Shown here piece after piece: positions 55,136 to 63,982 of a stretch of DNA of 64,000 nucleotides. The first letter of the stretch is position 1. Every line of letters starts with the position of its first letter. The DNA is from Brachybacterium epidermidis (GTDB lineage: Bacteria > Actinomycetota > Actinomycetes > Actinomycetales > Dermabacteraceae). Below the pieces are notes generated by a model, which did no database searches, was not told where the DNA came from, and saw only the letters and a program-made list of their open reading frames with translations. The position numbers and the translations under genes were made by a program. The stretch lies in NCBI RefSeq assembly GCF_015209585.1, contig NZ_JADEYR010000003.1, positions 174,485-238,484 of the forward strand, given 5' to 3'.

Positions 55136-55340
55136 GTGACCACCGTGAAGCGGCCGAGGACCAGGGTAACAGTGCCAGGTGGGTGCGCCCAACCAGGTGG
55201 GGCCGGTGAGAGGCACGCCACGAGGGCACCGGGCGGGCCAGGCACGGGGGAGCGGGGCCCGGCCGATGCGCAGGGACGGACCGTGGACGACCTGTCCCGG
55301 TGACGGCTGGGCCGGGGGCAGGAGGTTCACGGGAACGGCG

Positions 55341-55369
55341 AAGGCCCCGGAGCTGAACTCCGGGGCCTT
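55341..55369 (-). terminator. hairpin terminator of tRNA-Asp
   Basis: AAGGCCCCGGAG, loop CTGAA, CTCCGGGGCCTT: perfect 12-bp arms lying 11 nt past the end of tRNA-Asp in the minus direction, followed by TTCGCCGTT. Position and strength support termination between the two tRNAs. Confidence 0.75.
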
Positions 55370-55379
55370 CGCGAGGGGG

Positions 55380-55453
55380 CGACCCTGACCGGGCTTGAAC
55401 CGGCGACCTCCGCCGTGACAGGGCGGCACTCTAACCAACTGAGCTACAGGGCC
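55380..55453 (-). tRNA. tRNA-Asp (GTC)
   Basis: On the minus strand: acceptor GGCCCTG with CAGGGTC (one G-U pair), D-arm TAGCTCAGTTGGTTAGAG, anticodon loop CTGTCAC with anticodon GTC (Asp), T-arm GCCGGTTCAAGCCCGGT, discriminator G as expected for Asp. Separately terminated from tRNA-Phe. Confidence 0.96.
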
Positions 55454-55601
55454 TGACCGTCGATCCTGATCCCCACCGCAGTGGTTCTCGCCGATCGACC
55501 TGGACAACTCTACCGGAGGTTTCGGGGGCTCGTGCACACTTCGGCTGTGAGCCGCCTCGCACCTCTCGACTCCGGTGCCGACGACGGACTCACGCCTGCT
55601 C

Positions 55602-55964
55602 TCAGGCCCAGCCGAGCTCGTGGAGCCTCGCATCGCTGATGCCGAAGAGGTGGCCCAGTTCGTGCAGCACCGTCACCGCGATCTGCTCCACCAGCTCCTC
55701 GCGGGTGGCGCTCACGCGCTGCAGGGGACCGCGGTAGATCAGGATCCTGTCCGGCTGCGCGTACCCGTCGAACACACTGCGGTGGTCCAGGGGGATCCCC
55801 TCGTACAGTCCCAGCAGCTCGGTGCCGTCCGGCTGCGGATCCGGCTCCTCCTCGACCAGGATCACGACGTTGGAGCGAGCGATGGCCTCCGCGATCTCCT
55901 CGGGCAGGGAATCCAGGGCGTCATCCACCGCCTCCTCGAACTCGCTGCGACTGATGCGGACCAT
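55602..55964 (-). CDS. small zincin-like metallopeptidase
   Basis: A 120-residue protein of the minimal zincin type (DUF1025-like). The zinc motif is VTVLHELGHLFGISD, with two His and the catalytic Glu, followed by HELGW; RSEFEEAVDDALDSLPEEIA is the family's N-terminal helix, and LYEGIPLDHRS and ILIYRGPLQR follow. Function unknown, found across actinobacteria. The open frame continues to 56114 over tRNA-Glu on the other strand, so the ATG at 55964 is used. Confidence 0.85.
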   Translation of the reverse strand: MVRISRSEFEEAVDDALDSLPEEIAEAIARSNVVILVEEEPDPQPDGTELLGLYEGIPLDHRSVFDGYAQPDRILIYRGPLQRVSATREELVEQIAVTVLHELGHLFGISDARLHELGWA

Positions 55965-56086
55965 GCCACCATCGAACCACGGTCGCCGGATCGCGGCGGT
56001 GTCGGATGCACCGCACCTGCCCCGTGCCCGTTCGCGCAGGCGGAGGCGCGGCAGGTATGCTTCCCGGCGGGCATTCTGTGCCCAGG

Positions 56087-56159
<73 letters not shown>

Positions 56160-56171
56160 CTACGCTCCGCC

Positions 56172-56855
56172 TCAGAGGGGAGGCTGGTCGATGTCGGTCA
56201 GCCCGGCCTCGTGGGCGATGATCGCGATCTGCACCCGATTGGTGCAGTCCAGCTTGGCGAAGATCTTCGAGACGTGGGCCTTCACCGTGGCCTCGCTCAT
56301 GAACAGCCGCATCCCGATCTGGGTGTTGGACAGCCCTGCCCCCACCGCACCGAGCACTTCGGTCTCCCTCTCGGTGAGCAGTTCCAGGCCCGGGTGCGTG
56401 TCCTGCCGGGTGCCGGGGTTCGCGTCGGAGAAGTGGGAGAGCATCCGCCGGGTCACGGCGGGGGAGAGCATCGCGTCCCCCGCGGCCACCACGTGCACCG
56501 CTCGGATCAGGTCCTGGGGCGGGGTGTCCTTGAGCAGGAACCCGCTGGCGCCGGCCTCGAGCGCCCGGAACACGTACTCGTCCATGTCGAACGTGGTGAG
56601 CATGATGATGCGGGGGGCACGGGGCAGCGCCGAGACCGCCTTGGTGGCGGCGATGCCGTCGAGCCCGGGCATCCGTACGTCCATCAGCAGGACGTCGGGC
56701 CGGTGCTTCTGCACCAGCGGGACGGCCTCGGAGCCGTCGCCCGCCTGCCCCACCACCTCGATGCCCGGATCCGCGCCCAGGATCATTGCCAGTCCCGCTC
56801 GCACCAGGGAGTCGTCGTCGACCAGCCCCACGCGTGTCACGCCGTCGCCGGCCAT
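56172..56855 (-). CDS. NarL/LuxR-type response regulator
   Basis: A 227-residue regulator. The receiver domain has the acidic pair VDDDSLVRAG, the phosphorylated Asp in LLMDVRMPGLDG, Thr in MLTTFDMDEY and Lys in FLLKDTPP. The C-terminal LuxR helix-turn-helix is LLTERETEVLGAVGAGLSNT followed by QIGMRLFMSEATVKAHVSKI. Its start overlaps the end of the histidine kinase gene by 19 nt. With the ABC genes just across the divergent gap, it may control that exporter. Confidence 0.93.
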   Translation of the reverse strand: MAGDGVTRVGLVDDDSLVRAGLAMILGADPGIEVVGQAGDGSEAVPLVQKHRPDVLLMDVRMPGLDGIAATKAVSALPRAPRIIMLTTFDMDEYVFRALEAGASGFLLKDTPPQDLIRAVHVVAAGDAMLSPAVTRRMLSHFSDANPGTRQDTHPGLELLTERETEVLGAVGAGLSNTQIGMRLFMSEATVKAHVSKIFAKLDCTNRVQIAIIAHEAGLTDIDQPPL

Positions 56856-57967
56856 GGGATCACCGCCTTCACTTCGAAACGTCCGTCATCGGTGGGGCCC
56901 GAGGCGATCGTCCCCCCGGCGTGCAGCACGCGGGTCTCGATGCCCGACAGCCCCATCCGCGCCCCCGGGAGGTCCGTGGTGAACCCCACGGGAAGAACAT
57001 TACTGACCTCGATCACCAGGTCGGTCCCAGGCTCGCCGATCAGCGCCACCCGGGCCTTGGTGTGCCGGGCATGCTTGTGGATGTTGGTCAGGCCCTCCTG
57101 CACCACCCGATAGGCGGTGCGCGCCATCTGGTCCGGCACCGGGTCGTCGATGAAGTCGAACAGCTCGATGGAGATCCCCGCCGACTGCGATGTCACCACC
57201 AGCTCGCGCACGTCGTCCCAGGTGGGCTGGGGCGCCAGCGGTGCCCCCTCGTCCTCGCTGCGCAGCACCCCCAGCACCTCCCGCAGCTCCGAGAGGGCCG
57301 TGGTGGCCGTCTGCCGGATCAGCCCCACGGATTCGACCACCTGCTCCCGCTCCAGGTTGGGGTTCACCTCCAGGGCGCCCGCCTGCAGGGCCACCAGCGA
57401 GATCTTGTGGGCCACGATGTCGTGCATCTCGCGGGCGATGCGGGTGCGCTCGGCCCGACGCGCCTGGTCCTGGGCCTCGGCGCGACCCTGCTCCGCCTCC
57501 TCCGCACGGCGGCGGAGCTGTGCCATCAGCTGCCGGCGGGTCTGGGTGTACATCCCGATCGCCACGGTCGAGGCCACCAGGAAGAAGACCAGGGCGATCG
57601 CCTGCCCGGTGCGCTCGGGCAGCAGGTCCGGGTAGGGGGGCACCACCGTGACCGCCACTGCCAGCAGCCCCACGAGCACCGTCATCAGCCGGCTGCTGCT
57701 GCGCGTGGCGAAGCAGTAGGTGGCGATGATCAGGATGGAAAGGGAGGCGACCACGGCGTTCAGCAGGATCAGCAGCGGCAACAGCCAGCGCCAGTGCCGG
57801 TGCCGGGCCAGCAGCAGTGAACCGACCACCGCGATCCCCACCGCCTGGGCGAGACGCCACGGGTCCCCGTCGGCGACCAGCGCCATGAAGACCGCGTCGG
57901 CCGCGACGGCCAGCAGGATCAGTGCCTCCTGCCATCGGTGCCTCAGCGGCCGTCCCTGGTCATCCAC
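56837..57967 (-). CDS. sensor histidine kinase (HisKA_3 type)
   Basis: A 376-residue kinase. Four or five N-terminal spans (LILLAVAADAVFMALVAD, LLPLLILLNAVVASLSILII and others), a coiled coil rich in Glu and Arg, the phosphoacceptor block RTRIAREMHDIVAHKISLVA, and a HATPase domain with VVQEGLTNIHKHARHTKA and MGLSGIETRVLHAGG. Partner of the next response regulator. The GTG at 57967 is preferred to the far upstream ATG (58153), since TACAGT lies exactly 6 nt before it. Confidence 0.9.
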   Translation of the reverse strand: MDDQGRPLRHRWQEALILLAVAADAVFMALVADGDPWRLAQAVGIAVVGSLLLARHRHWRWLLPLLILLNAVVASLSILIIATYCFATRSSSRLMTVLVGLLAVAVTVVPPYPDLLPERTGQAIALVFFLVASTVAIGMYTQTRRQLMAQLRRRAEEAEQGRAEAQDQARRAERTRIAREMHDIVAHKISLVALQAGALEVNPNLEREQVVESVGLIRQTATTALSELREVLGVLRSEDEGAPLAPQPTWDDVRELVVTSQSAGISIELFDFIDDPVPDQMARTAYRVVQEGLTNIHKHARHTKARVALIGEPGTDLVIEVSNVLPVGFTTDLPGARMGLSGIETRVLHAGGTIASGPTDDGRFEVKAVIPWPATA

Positions 57968-58181
57968 GCGGTCACTGTATCCGCGTGACCAGTCGGCCAG
58001 GGGTCGACCTTCGGCCCGGCGGCCGTGTCCAAGGTCGCGGGTGCGGGGGCGGGAGGCGACGACGAACGTCTGACCCGCGCGATCCTGCGGGCGGTTCCGG
58101 CGGCACCCCTGCTCGGAAGAAGGTGGAGACATCTCGCCAGAAGCATCCTCCAAGCGCTCCTACCAGGCAGGACGGTCCACC

Positions 58182-59141
58182 ATGAACCATCGAACCCTCA
58201 AAGCTGACACCGGGGGCACACCGATCGAGGTGCGCGGGCTGACCAAGCGCTACGGCACCCGTGCCGTCGTCGACGACCTCTCCTTCACCTGCACGCCCGG
58301 CACCGTGACCGGGTTCCTCGGCCCCAACGGGGCCGGGAAGTCCACCACCCTGCGGATCCTCACCTCCCTGGCGGCGGCCGACGCCGGTCAGGCCCTCGTC
58401 GGCGGCCGACGCTACAGCGACCTCACCGATCCCGCGCGCACCATCGGCGTGATGCTCGATGCGACCGCGCTGGGACGCGGACGCACGGGGCTGGAGACCC
58501 TCCGGCTCGCCGAGCGCACCCTGCGGATGCCCGCTGGGCGCGCCCAGGAGGTGCTCGAGCTGGTGGGCCTGGCCGACGCCGCACGCAAGCGCGTGGGCGG
58601 CTACTCGTACGGCATGCGCCAGCGGCTCGGCATCGGTGTCGCCCTCATGGGGGACCCGAAGGTGCTGGTCCTGGACGAGCCCGCCAATGGACTGGACCCG
58701 GAGGGCATCCGGTGGATGCGTCGCCTGCTGCGCTCCTTCGCCGATTCCGGCGGCACCGTGCTGCTGTCCAGCCACCAACTGCGCGAGGTGCAGGCCACCG
58801 TGGACCGCCTGGTGGTCATCGACCAGGGGCGTCTGGTGCGCGAGGGCACCCTCGAGGAGCTCACCACCGCCCGCGGCACCCGCGTCGGCGCCGAGCACAC
58901 GCAGACGCTGCTGGCCGCCCTGCAGAGCGAGTCCGTGCCCCACACCGCCCGTGCCGACGGCCTGGTCGACGTGGAGCTGGCCGCGGACGACATGGGCCGC
59001 CTGGCCCTGCGCGAGCAGATCGTGCTGACCTCGCTCGGCCCGGCTGATGCCGGCGGGCTCGAGGAGGTCTTCTTCTCCCTCACCGGCACAACCCCGTCCG
59101 ACACCACAGCGGCCGAGCGCGGCCCGGCCACGATCGCCTGA
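58182..59141 (+). CDS. ABC exporter ATP-binding protein
   Basis: A 319-residue ATPase of the DrrA/CcmA-like ABC-2 exporter group. Walker A GPNGAGKSTTLRIL, Q-loop region VMLDATALGRGRTG, signature GYSYGMRQRLGI (YSYGM variant of LSGGQ typical of the group), Walker B VLVLDEPANGLDPEG and switch SSHQL. It pairs with the permease encoded 11 nt downstream. Divergent from the kinase-regulator pair. Start at ATG 58182; the ribosome site is weak. Confidence 0.9.
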   Translation: MNHRTLKADTGGTPIEVRGLTKRYGTRAVVDDLSFTCTPGTVTGFLGPNGAGKSTTLRILTSLAAADAGQALVGGRRYSDLTDPARTIGVMLDATALGRGRTGLETLRLAERTLRMPAGRAQEVLELVGLADAARKRVGGYSYGMRQRLGIGVALMGDPKVLVLDEPANGLDPEGIRWMRRLLRSFADSGGTVLLSSHQLREVQATVDRLVVIDQGRLVREGTLEELTTARGTRVGAEHTQTLLAALQSESVPHTARADGLVDVELAADDMGRLALREQIVLTSLGPADAGGLEEVFFSLTGTTPSDTTAAERGPATIA

Positions 59142-59152
59142 GGAGACCCGCC

Positions 59153-59886
59153 ATGAGACCCGACATCGACATCCGCAGCTACCTCGACACGCGCTCGGGG
59201 CTGGCGGTGGTGATCCTCTCCTCGCTCGCCGTGCTCGCGATCGCCCTGCTGGGCGGCCTGCTGCAGGGAGCGCTGATACCCGAGGCGCCCGTGGACGTGG
59301 AGCTCACCATGCTTGCCGTGTCACTGCCGCTCACGCTGATCATCCCGGTGATCGCCGTGATGATGACCGCCGGGGAATGGAGCGACCGCTCCATCCAGGT
59401 GACCCAGCTCCAGCGACCTTCGCGCCTGACGGTGCTGGCCTCGAAGCTGCTGTCCACCGTGCTGGTGGTCGCCGTGGTCATCGCCGCCTCGGTGCTGCTG
59501 TCCGTGCTGGCCACCTGGATCGGGGGCGGGCTGCTGGGGAGGGCGCCGACTTCACCGCCGTGGACCGGGTGATGACCACTCACGTCACGGCGCTGCTGGC
59601 CACGCTCGCGTTCTCATTGGCCATGGGGGTGCTCACCCAGTCCACCGTGATGGGTCTGCTGGCGGCGATCGGCTTCCCCTTCATCATCGGCACCGCCCGC
59701 CAGATCGCGATGCTGGCTGGATCCGAGACCCTCGACGGGGTGTTGCGGGCACTGGACCTGCAGGCCGCCGCCACCGTTCTCGGGGACGGCCAGGCCGAGG
59801 CCTTCGATGTGCTGCCCCTGCTGATCCTGGTGGTGCTGCCCCTGGCGCTGGGGGCCTGGAGATGGAGCCGCCGCGAGATCGGATGA
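59153..59886 (+). CDS. ABC-2 type permease, broken by a 1-nt deletion
   Basis: Two frames together encode one six-span permease of about 245 residues. The first runs from ATG 59153 through spans such as VVILSSLAVLAIALLGGLLQ to ATWIGGGLLG; the frame breaks in the G-run 59536-59539, and the protein continues one frame lower as EGADFTAVDRVMTTHVTALL to WRWSRREIG at 59886. Adding one G restores a smooth reading. The membrane partner of the ATPase before it. Real mutation or sequencing error cannot be told here. Confidence 0.8.
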
Positions 59887-60069
59887 ACGACCGACCCGAT
59901 GAGCATCCCGGCGCCGAGCACGACCCGCCACCTAGGATGAGCGGGGCGGCCCGGCACCCCCGGGCAGCCCCGGACCGTCGCCCTCCGCAGTCGGCGGCGC
60001 CCCTCGCGCTCGCCGTGAGAACGAACGACCGTCCCGCACCCCGCGGGAACGCCCGACCCAGGAGTACTG

Positions 60070-61767
60070 ATGCGTCTCGGATCCCCGACCCACCGCTCAC
60101 CGGCCCGTCGCCACTTCGCTCGGCTCGCGGCCGCCTCCGCCGCCGCCGTGCTCGTCGTGACAGGCTGCGTGCCGCAGGGCGGGCAGGATCCCGAGCAGAC
60201 CACCGGGGCCGGCCAGAGCGCCGGCGGAGGCCAGGGTGGCGGCAACGGCAGGGGTGACGACGGCAGCGGCGAGGCCCCGGCGCTCGCCGACCTGGGGACC
60301 TCCGCCGCGCAGGACCTGCCCACCGATCCGGCCGAGGACCCGGACTACGCTGCCTACTACGAGCAGGACATCGCCTGGGGGCCGTGCCAGGACGTGGAGG
60401 GCGGCGAGGAGCTGGAGTGCGGCACCCTCACGGTGCCGATGGTGTGGAACGACCCCTCGGCCGGGGACATCGAGCTGGCGCTCGCCAAGCACGGGGCCAC
60501 CGGTGAGCCCACCGGCTCCCTGGTGGTGAACCCCGGCGGTCCCGGCGGTTCGGGTGTGGACTTCACTGCCTCCGCCCCGTTCATCTTCTCCCGTGAGGTC
60601 ACCGCCGCCTACGACATCGTGGGCTTCGACCCCCGGGGCGTGGCCCGCTCCGAGGGCATCGAGTGCCTCACCGACGAGGAGACCGACGAGTACCTCGCGA
60701 CCACCGGGGACCCGGCCGCGGGCGCCGAGGAGAACCTGCAGCAGGGCCTGGACTGGATGGCCCGGATCGCCGAGGGTTGTCAGCAGGACTCGGGAGAGCT
60801 GCTGCCCTACCTCGACACGTACTCCGCCGCCCGGGACATGGACGTGCTGCGCGCCGCACTGGACTCCGAGCAGCTGGACTACTTCGGCTACTCCTACGGC
60901 ACCTACCTCGGTGCCACCTACGCCGATCTCTACCCGCAGCGCGTGGGCCGGTTCGTGCTGGACGCCGCCCTGGACCCCTCCTCGACGCTCGATGAGATCT
61001 CCGCCGGGCAGGCCGAGGGCTTCGAGAGGGCCACCGAGGCCTTCCTCGCAGACTGCCTGGCCCAGGGGGAGGCCTGCCCCTTCAAGGGCGAGGTGGCCGA
61101 TGCCAAGCAGCAGCTGCACAGCTTCTTCGACTCCGTGGACGCCGAGCCTCTCGAGACCGCGGACCCGCAGCGACCCCTGACCGGCTCCCTGGCCCGCTCG
61201 GCCGTGCTGCTGCTGATGTACGAGGACGGGTTCTGGCCCACGGGCCGCGATGCGCTCGCGGCGGCCATGCAGGGGGACGGCACGGCTCTGCTCACGATCG
61301 CGGATCTCTCCTCCGAGCGTCAGGCCGACGGCAGCTACAAGGGCAACGGCATAGTCGCGATCAATGCGATCAACTGCCTGGACCATCCGGGAGTCGCCGA
61401 TGAGGACTGGCAGGCCGAGGAGGCCGAGCGGCTGGCCGAGCAGTTCCCCACCTTCGGGCCCAGCATGGGGTACGGCGCCACCGTGTGCGGGCAGTGGCCC
61501 GTGCCGCCGCTGAGAGAACCCGCACCGGTCAGCGCGGAGGGCGCCGGGACCATCGTGGTCATCGGGACCACCGGGGACCCGGCAACGCCCTACGAATGGT
61601 CGCAGAGTCTCGCCGAGCAGCTCGACGATGCGGTGCTGCTGACCTTCGAGGGCGATGGGCACACGGCCTACGGACGCTCGGGCGGCTGCATCGAGCAGGC
61701 GGTGGATCCGTACCTGCTGGAGGGCACGGTGCCGGAGGACGGGCTCACCTGCTCCTCCGGCGGCTGA
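60070..61767 (+). CDS. secreted TAP-like alpha/beta hydrolase (tripeptidyl aminopeptidase family) lipoprotein
   Basis: A 565-residue exported protein. The signal peptide (ARLAAASAAAVLVVTGC) ends in a lipobox VTGC, followed by a Gly/Gln-rich linker. The hydrolase core has the oxyanion block NPGGPGGSGVDF, GFDPRGVARSEG, the nucleophile elbow GYSYGTYLGATYADLYP, and a C-terminal TAP-like domain with the Asp in GTTGDPATPYEW and the His in GDGHTAYGRSGGC. This is the Streptomyces SlpD/E or tripeptidyl aminopeptidase family, which trims peptides outside the cell. CAGGAG precedes the ATG. Confidence 0.92.
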   Translation: MRLGSPTHRSPARRHFARLAAASAAAVLVVTGCVPQGGQDPEQTTGAGQSAGGGQGGGNGRGDDGSGEAPALADLGTSAAQDLPTDPAEDPDYAAYYEQDIAWGPCQDVEGGEELECGTLTVPMVWNDPSAGDIELALAKHGATGEPTGSLVVNPGGPGGSGVDFTASAPFIFSREVTAAYDIVGFDPRGVARSEGIECLTDEETDEYLATTGDPAAGAEENLQQGLDWMARIAEGCQQDSGELLPYLDTYSAARDMDVLRAALDSEQLDYFGYSYGTYLGATYADLYPQRVGRFVLDAALDPSSTLDEISAGQAEGFERATEAFLADCLAQGEACPFKGEVADAKQQLHSFFDSVDAEPLETADPQRPLTGSLARSAVLLLMYEDGFWPTGRDALAAAMQGDGTALLTIADLSSERQADGSYKGNGIVAINAINCLDHPGVADEDWQAEEAERLAEQFPTFGPSMGYGATVCGQWPVPPLREPAPVSAEGAGTIVVIGTTGDPATPYEWSQSLAEQLDDAVLLTFEGDGHTAYGRSGGCIEQAVDPYLLEGTVPEDGLTCSSGG

Positions 61768-61898
61768 GAAGGTGCGATGAAGCGCACGCCGCACGGCTTT
61801 GCGCGGCCCCGAGCCGGTCCCATAGAGTGGTCCGGTCCGCCATGCGCCCAGGCAGCACGATCACGCTGATCGTCGTGGCCCGTGCGAACGGTGGGTGT

Positions 61899-61971
61899 GC
61901 CGCCTTAGCTCAGTCGGTAGAGCGATTCACTCGTAATGAATAGGTCGCGAGTTCGATTCTCGCAGGCGGCT
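61899..61971 (+). tRNA. tRNA-Thr (CGT)
   Basis: Acceptor GCCGCCT with AGGCGGC, D-arm TAGCTCAGTCGGTAGAGC, anticodon loop CTCGTAA with anticodon CGT (Thr, codon ACG), T-arm GCGAGTTCGATTCTCGC, discriminator T, no encoded CCA. Confidence 0.96.
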
Positions 61972-61980
61972 CCGGAGTCG

Positions 61981-62015
61981 AAGAACCCTCTCACCAGCGC
62001 GGTGAGGGGGTTCTT
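61981..62015. terminator. terminator between tRNA-Thr and the response regulator
   Basis: AAGAACCCTCTCACC, loop AGCGC, GGTGAGGGGGTTCTT: 15-bp arms with one G-T mismatch. TTCTTCGTCGT follows on the plus strand. It lies 10 nt after tRNA-Thr and 22 nt past the convergent response regulator stop, so it could serve both. Confidence 0.8.
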
Positions 62016-62036
62016 CGTCGTCGGGTGGTCTCGGGA

Positions 62037-62726
62037 TCAGCTGGTCTCGGGCTCGTGCGGCAGTGGGGGAGTGGCGAGCCCCCGCTCGAAGGCCGTCAGC
62101 GCGACCTGCAGGCGGGAGGTGCAGCCCAGCTTCGCCATCAGGGAGGAGACATGGGTCTTCACCGTGGACTCTGACAGCGCGAGGCGATCGGCGATCCCCG
62201 CGTTGGACTCCGCCTGGCACAGCAGGGTGAGCACGTCCTGCTCGCGATCGGTGAGCCCCAGCTCTGCGATCGCCTCGGCATCCACGTGGCCACCGGGGCC
62301 GCCCTCGCGCGCCTGATCGCAGGCGATCTGGTGCGCCAGCTCCGGGGTGATCACCGTGCCGGCGTTGGCCGCCGCTGCTCTGACGGCTGCCACCAGGGCG
62401 GAGGCGGCCGTGGTCTTGAGCAGGAACCCGCTGGCCCCGGCCGCGAGCGCGGCGCGCAGGTGCTCGTCGGTGCCGAACGTGGTCAGCACCAGCACCGCTG
62501 TGCGCGGATGGCGCTCCCGCACCTGTCCCGTGGCCTCCAGGCCGTTCTGCCCGGGCAGCGCGATGTCCATCAGCACCACGTCAGGGGCGTGGTCGTCCAA
62601 CTGCGCCAGTGCCTCCTCCGCGCAGTCCACCGTCGCGACCACGGACAGATCGCTCTCCCGGTCCAGGTACGCAGCCAGCGCCGCACGCACGATCGGATCG
62701 TCGTCGCAGATCATCACAGTCGTCAT
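62037..62726 (-). CDS. NarL/LuxR-type response regulator
   Basis: A 229-residue regulator. Receiver landmarks: ICDDDPIVRAAL, phospho-Asp in VLMDIALPGQNG, VLTTFGTDEH, and FLLKTTAA. The LuxR helix-turn-helix is LTDREQDVLTLLCQAESNAG, then IADRLALSESTVKTHVSSL. Partner of the histidine kinase encoded just upstream. The start at 62726 is the last of a series of repeated GGGAAG-ATTCG-ATG units; an in-frame ATG at 62759 would add 11 residues. Confidence 0.92.
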   Translation of the reverse strand: MTTVMICDDDPIVRAALAAYLDRESDLSVVATVDCAEEALAQLDDHAPDVVLMDIALPGQNGLEATGQVRERHPRTAVLVLTTFGTDEHLRAALAAGASGFLLKTTAASALVAAVRAAAANAGTVITPELAHQIACDQAREGGPGGHVDAEAIAELGLTDREQDVLTLLCQAESNAGIADRLALSESTVKTHVSSLMAKLGCTSRLQVALTAFERGLATPPLPHEPETS

Positions 62727-62818
62727 CGAATCTTCCCATTCGTCATCGAATCTTCCCATTCGTCATCGAATCTCCCCGGTGTCATCGAATCTCCCCGGTG
62801 TTATCGAATCTCCCCCGG
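62721..62818. repeat. five-copy 19-20-bp repeat carrying a ribosome site and start codon
   Basis: Copies lie at 62721-62740, 62741-62760 (identical), 62761-62780, 62781-62799 and 62800-62818. On the minus strand each reads GGG(G/A)AGATTCGATGAC or a close variant, so a Shine-Dalgarno-like GGGAAG or GGGGAG stands 5 nt before an ATG in four of the five; the copy nearest the kinase has ATAAC, whose TAA is the kinase stop. The last copy starts the response regulator. Confidence 0.9.
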
Positions 62819-63982
62819 TATGTCGATGCGGGTCAGGAAGGTCGAGCCCTCGCAGCGTGCCTCCAGGTCTCCCCCCACGGCTGCCAGTCTCTCCCTGACC
62901 CCTTCCAGGCCGGCCCCGCCTCTGAGGCCGTGGCGATCGTCAGGGGCCATGCCGTTGAGCACCGCCAGTCGGAGCCCCGGCTCGGCAACGGAGGAGCCGG
63001 GCAGTGACTCGCTCATGATCGCCACCGGAGCGGCGCGGTCGCCATGGCGCACTACGTTGGCCTCCACCTCCTCCAGGCAGCGAGCGATCACCGCCACCTC
63101 ACGGTCGGGCAGCGAGCACTCGCCCTCCGAGGCCACCCGCACCGAGAACCCGGCCGCCGCCAACCGTCCGCGGAGCATCTCCAGCAGATCCTCGACGCAG
63201 GCACCGCGGGCATGGGCGGGGCTGCCCACCTCGTGGGACCCGCGCAGCTGCTCCAGCAGCTCGCGCATCTCATCGGCCGCGCGGCGGGAGGTGCTGGAGA
63301 TGCGGCGGAACTCCGCGGCCGTGCTCGGTGCCGTGCCGGGGCGCAGTGCGGCGTTCTCCGCCAGCATCACCACCTCCGTCATCGCACGGACCCCGGTGTC
63401 GTGGAGCTCACGGGCGATGGCACGGCGCTGATCGGACAGCTCGCTGAGCCGCCGAGCCCGCTCGGCGACGGAACGCTCGAACAGGCGCCGACCCCAGGTG
63501 GCCGCCACCAGTGTCCCGCCCTGCAGCACGATCCACAGCAGCAGCTCGGAGACCATGTACGCCGCCTCATCGCCCCGCACCGCGGAGATGGCCATCAGCG
63601 TGGTGACGTGCCAGACGGACATCATGATCGCGCCCAGGATCTTCCCGTGCCCGGCTGCCGAGGCGATCGCCACGATCGAGGCCAGCGAGCCGGGGCCCAC
63701 GTGCGCGGGACCCGCGAACACTGCGAAGGTGAAGGTCAGGCCGATGATGGCACCGGCGAACAGGGGATGTCTCAGGCTGAGACCACCGGCTGCTCCGAGG
63801 ATCACCGCGATCACGATCGCCAGGACGCTCTCGCCCGCGGCAACGGAGACCGACGCCATCGTCAGCAGCAGGGCGAGCAGCACGGAGGCGGAGCGCCCGT
63901 GTCCGAAGGGCGCGTCCGGCGCGCCCGACGCCCCTGTCGTTCGGGACGGTCCCGCCCCCCTCACCCCGGCAGCGCCCGGCAC
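62801..63982 (-). CDS. sensor histidine kinase (HisKA_3 type), 5' end near or past the window edge
   Basis: A kinase of at least 393 residues. Several N-terminal spans (SVLLALLLTMASVSVAAGES, IVIAVILGAAGGLSL, AIIGLTFTFAVFAG and more), the phosphoacceptor block RRAIARELHDTGVRAMTEVV, and an ATPase region with CLEEVEANVVRHGD and GGAGLEGVRERLAAVGGDLE. The N-box is loosely conserved. It ends in IDIPGEIR with its stop inside the repeat that starts the response regulator. The GTG at 63982 is only a possible start: the frame stays open to the window edge. Confidence 0.85.
   Translation of the reverse strand: MPGAAGVRGAGPSRTTGASGAPDAPFGHGRSASVLLALLLTMASVSVAAGESVLAIVIAVILGAAGGLSLRHPLFAGAIIGLTFTFAVFAGPAHVGPGSLASIVAIASAAGHGKILGAIMMSVWHVTTLMAISAVRGDEAAYMVSELLLWIVLQGGTLVAATWGRRLFERSVAERARRLSELSDQRRAIARELHDTGVRAMTEVVMLAENAALRPGTAPSTAAEFRRISSTSRRAADEMRELLEQLRGSHEVGSPAHARGACVEDLLEMLRGRLAAAGFSVRVASEGECSLPDREVAVIARCLEEVEANVVRHGDRAAPVAIMSESLPGSSVAEPGLRLAVLNGMAPDDRHGLRGGAGLEGVRERLAAVGGDLEARCEGSTFLTRIDIPGEIR

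Noticed and set aside
55136..55379. Possible small RNA between tRNA-Phe and tRNA-Asp
   Set aside because: Apart from the tRNA-Asp terminator hairpin I see no promoter or structured element in this stretch.
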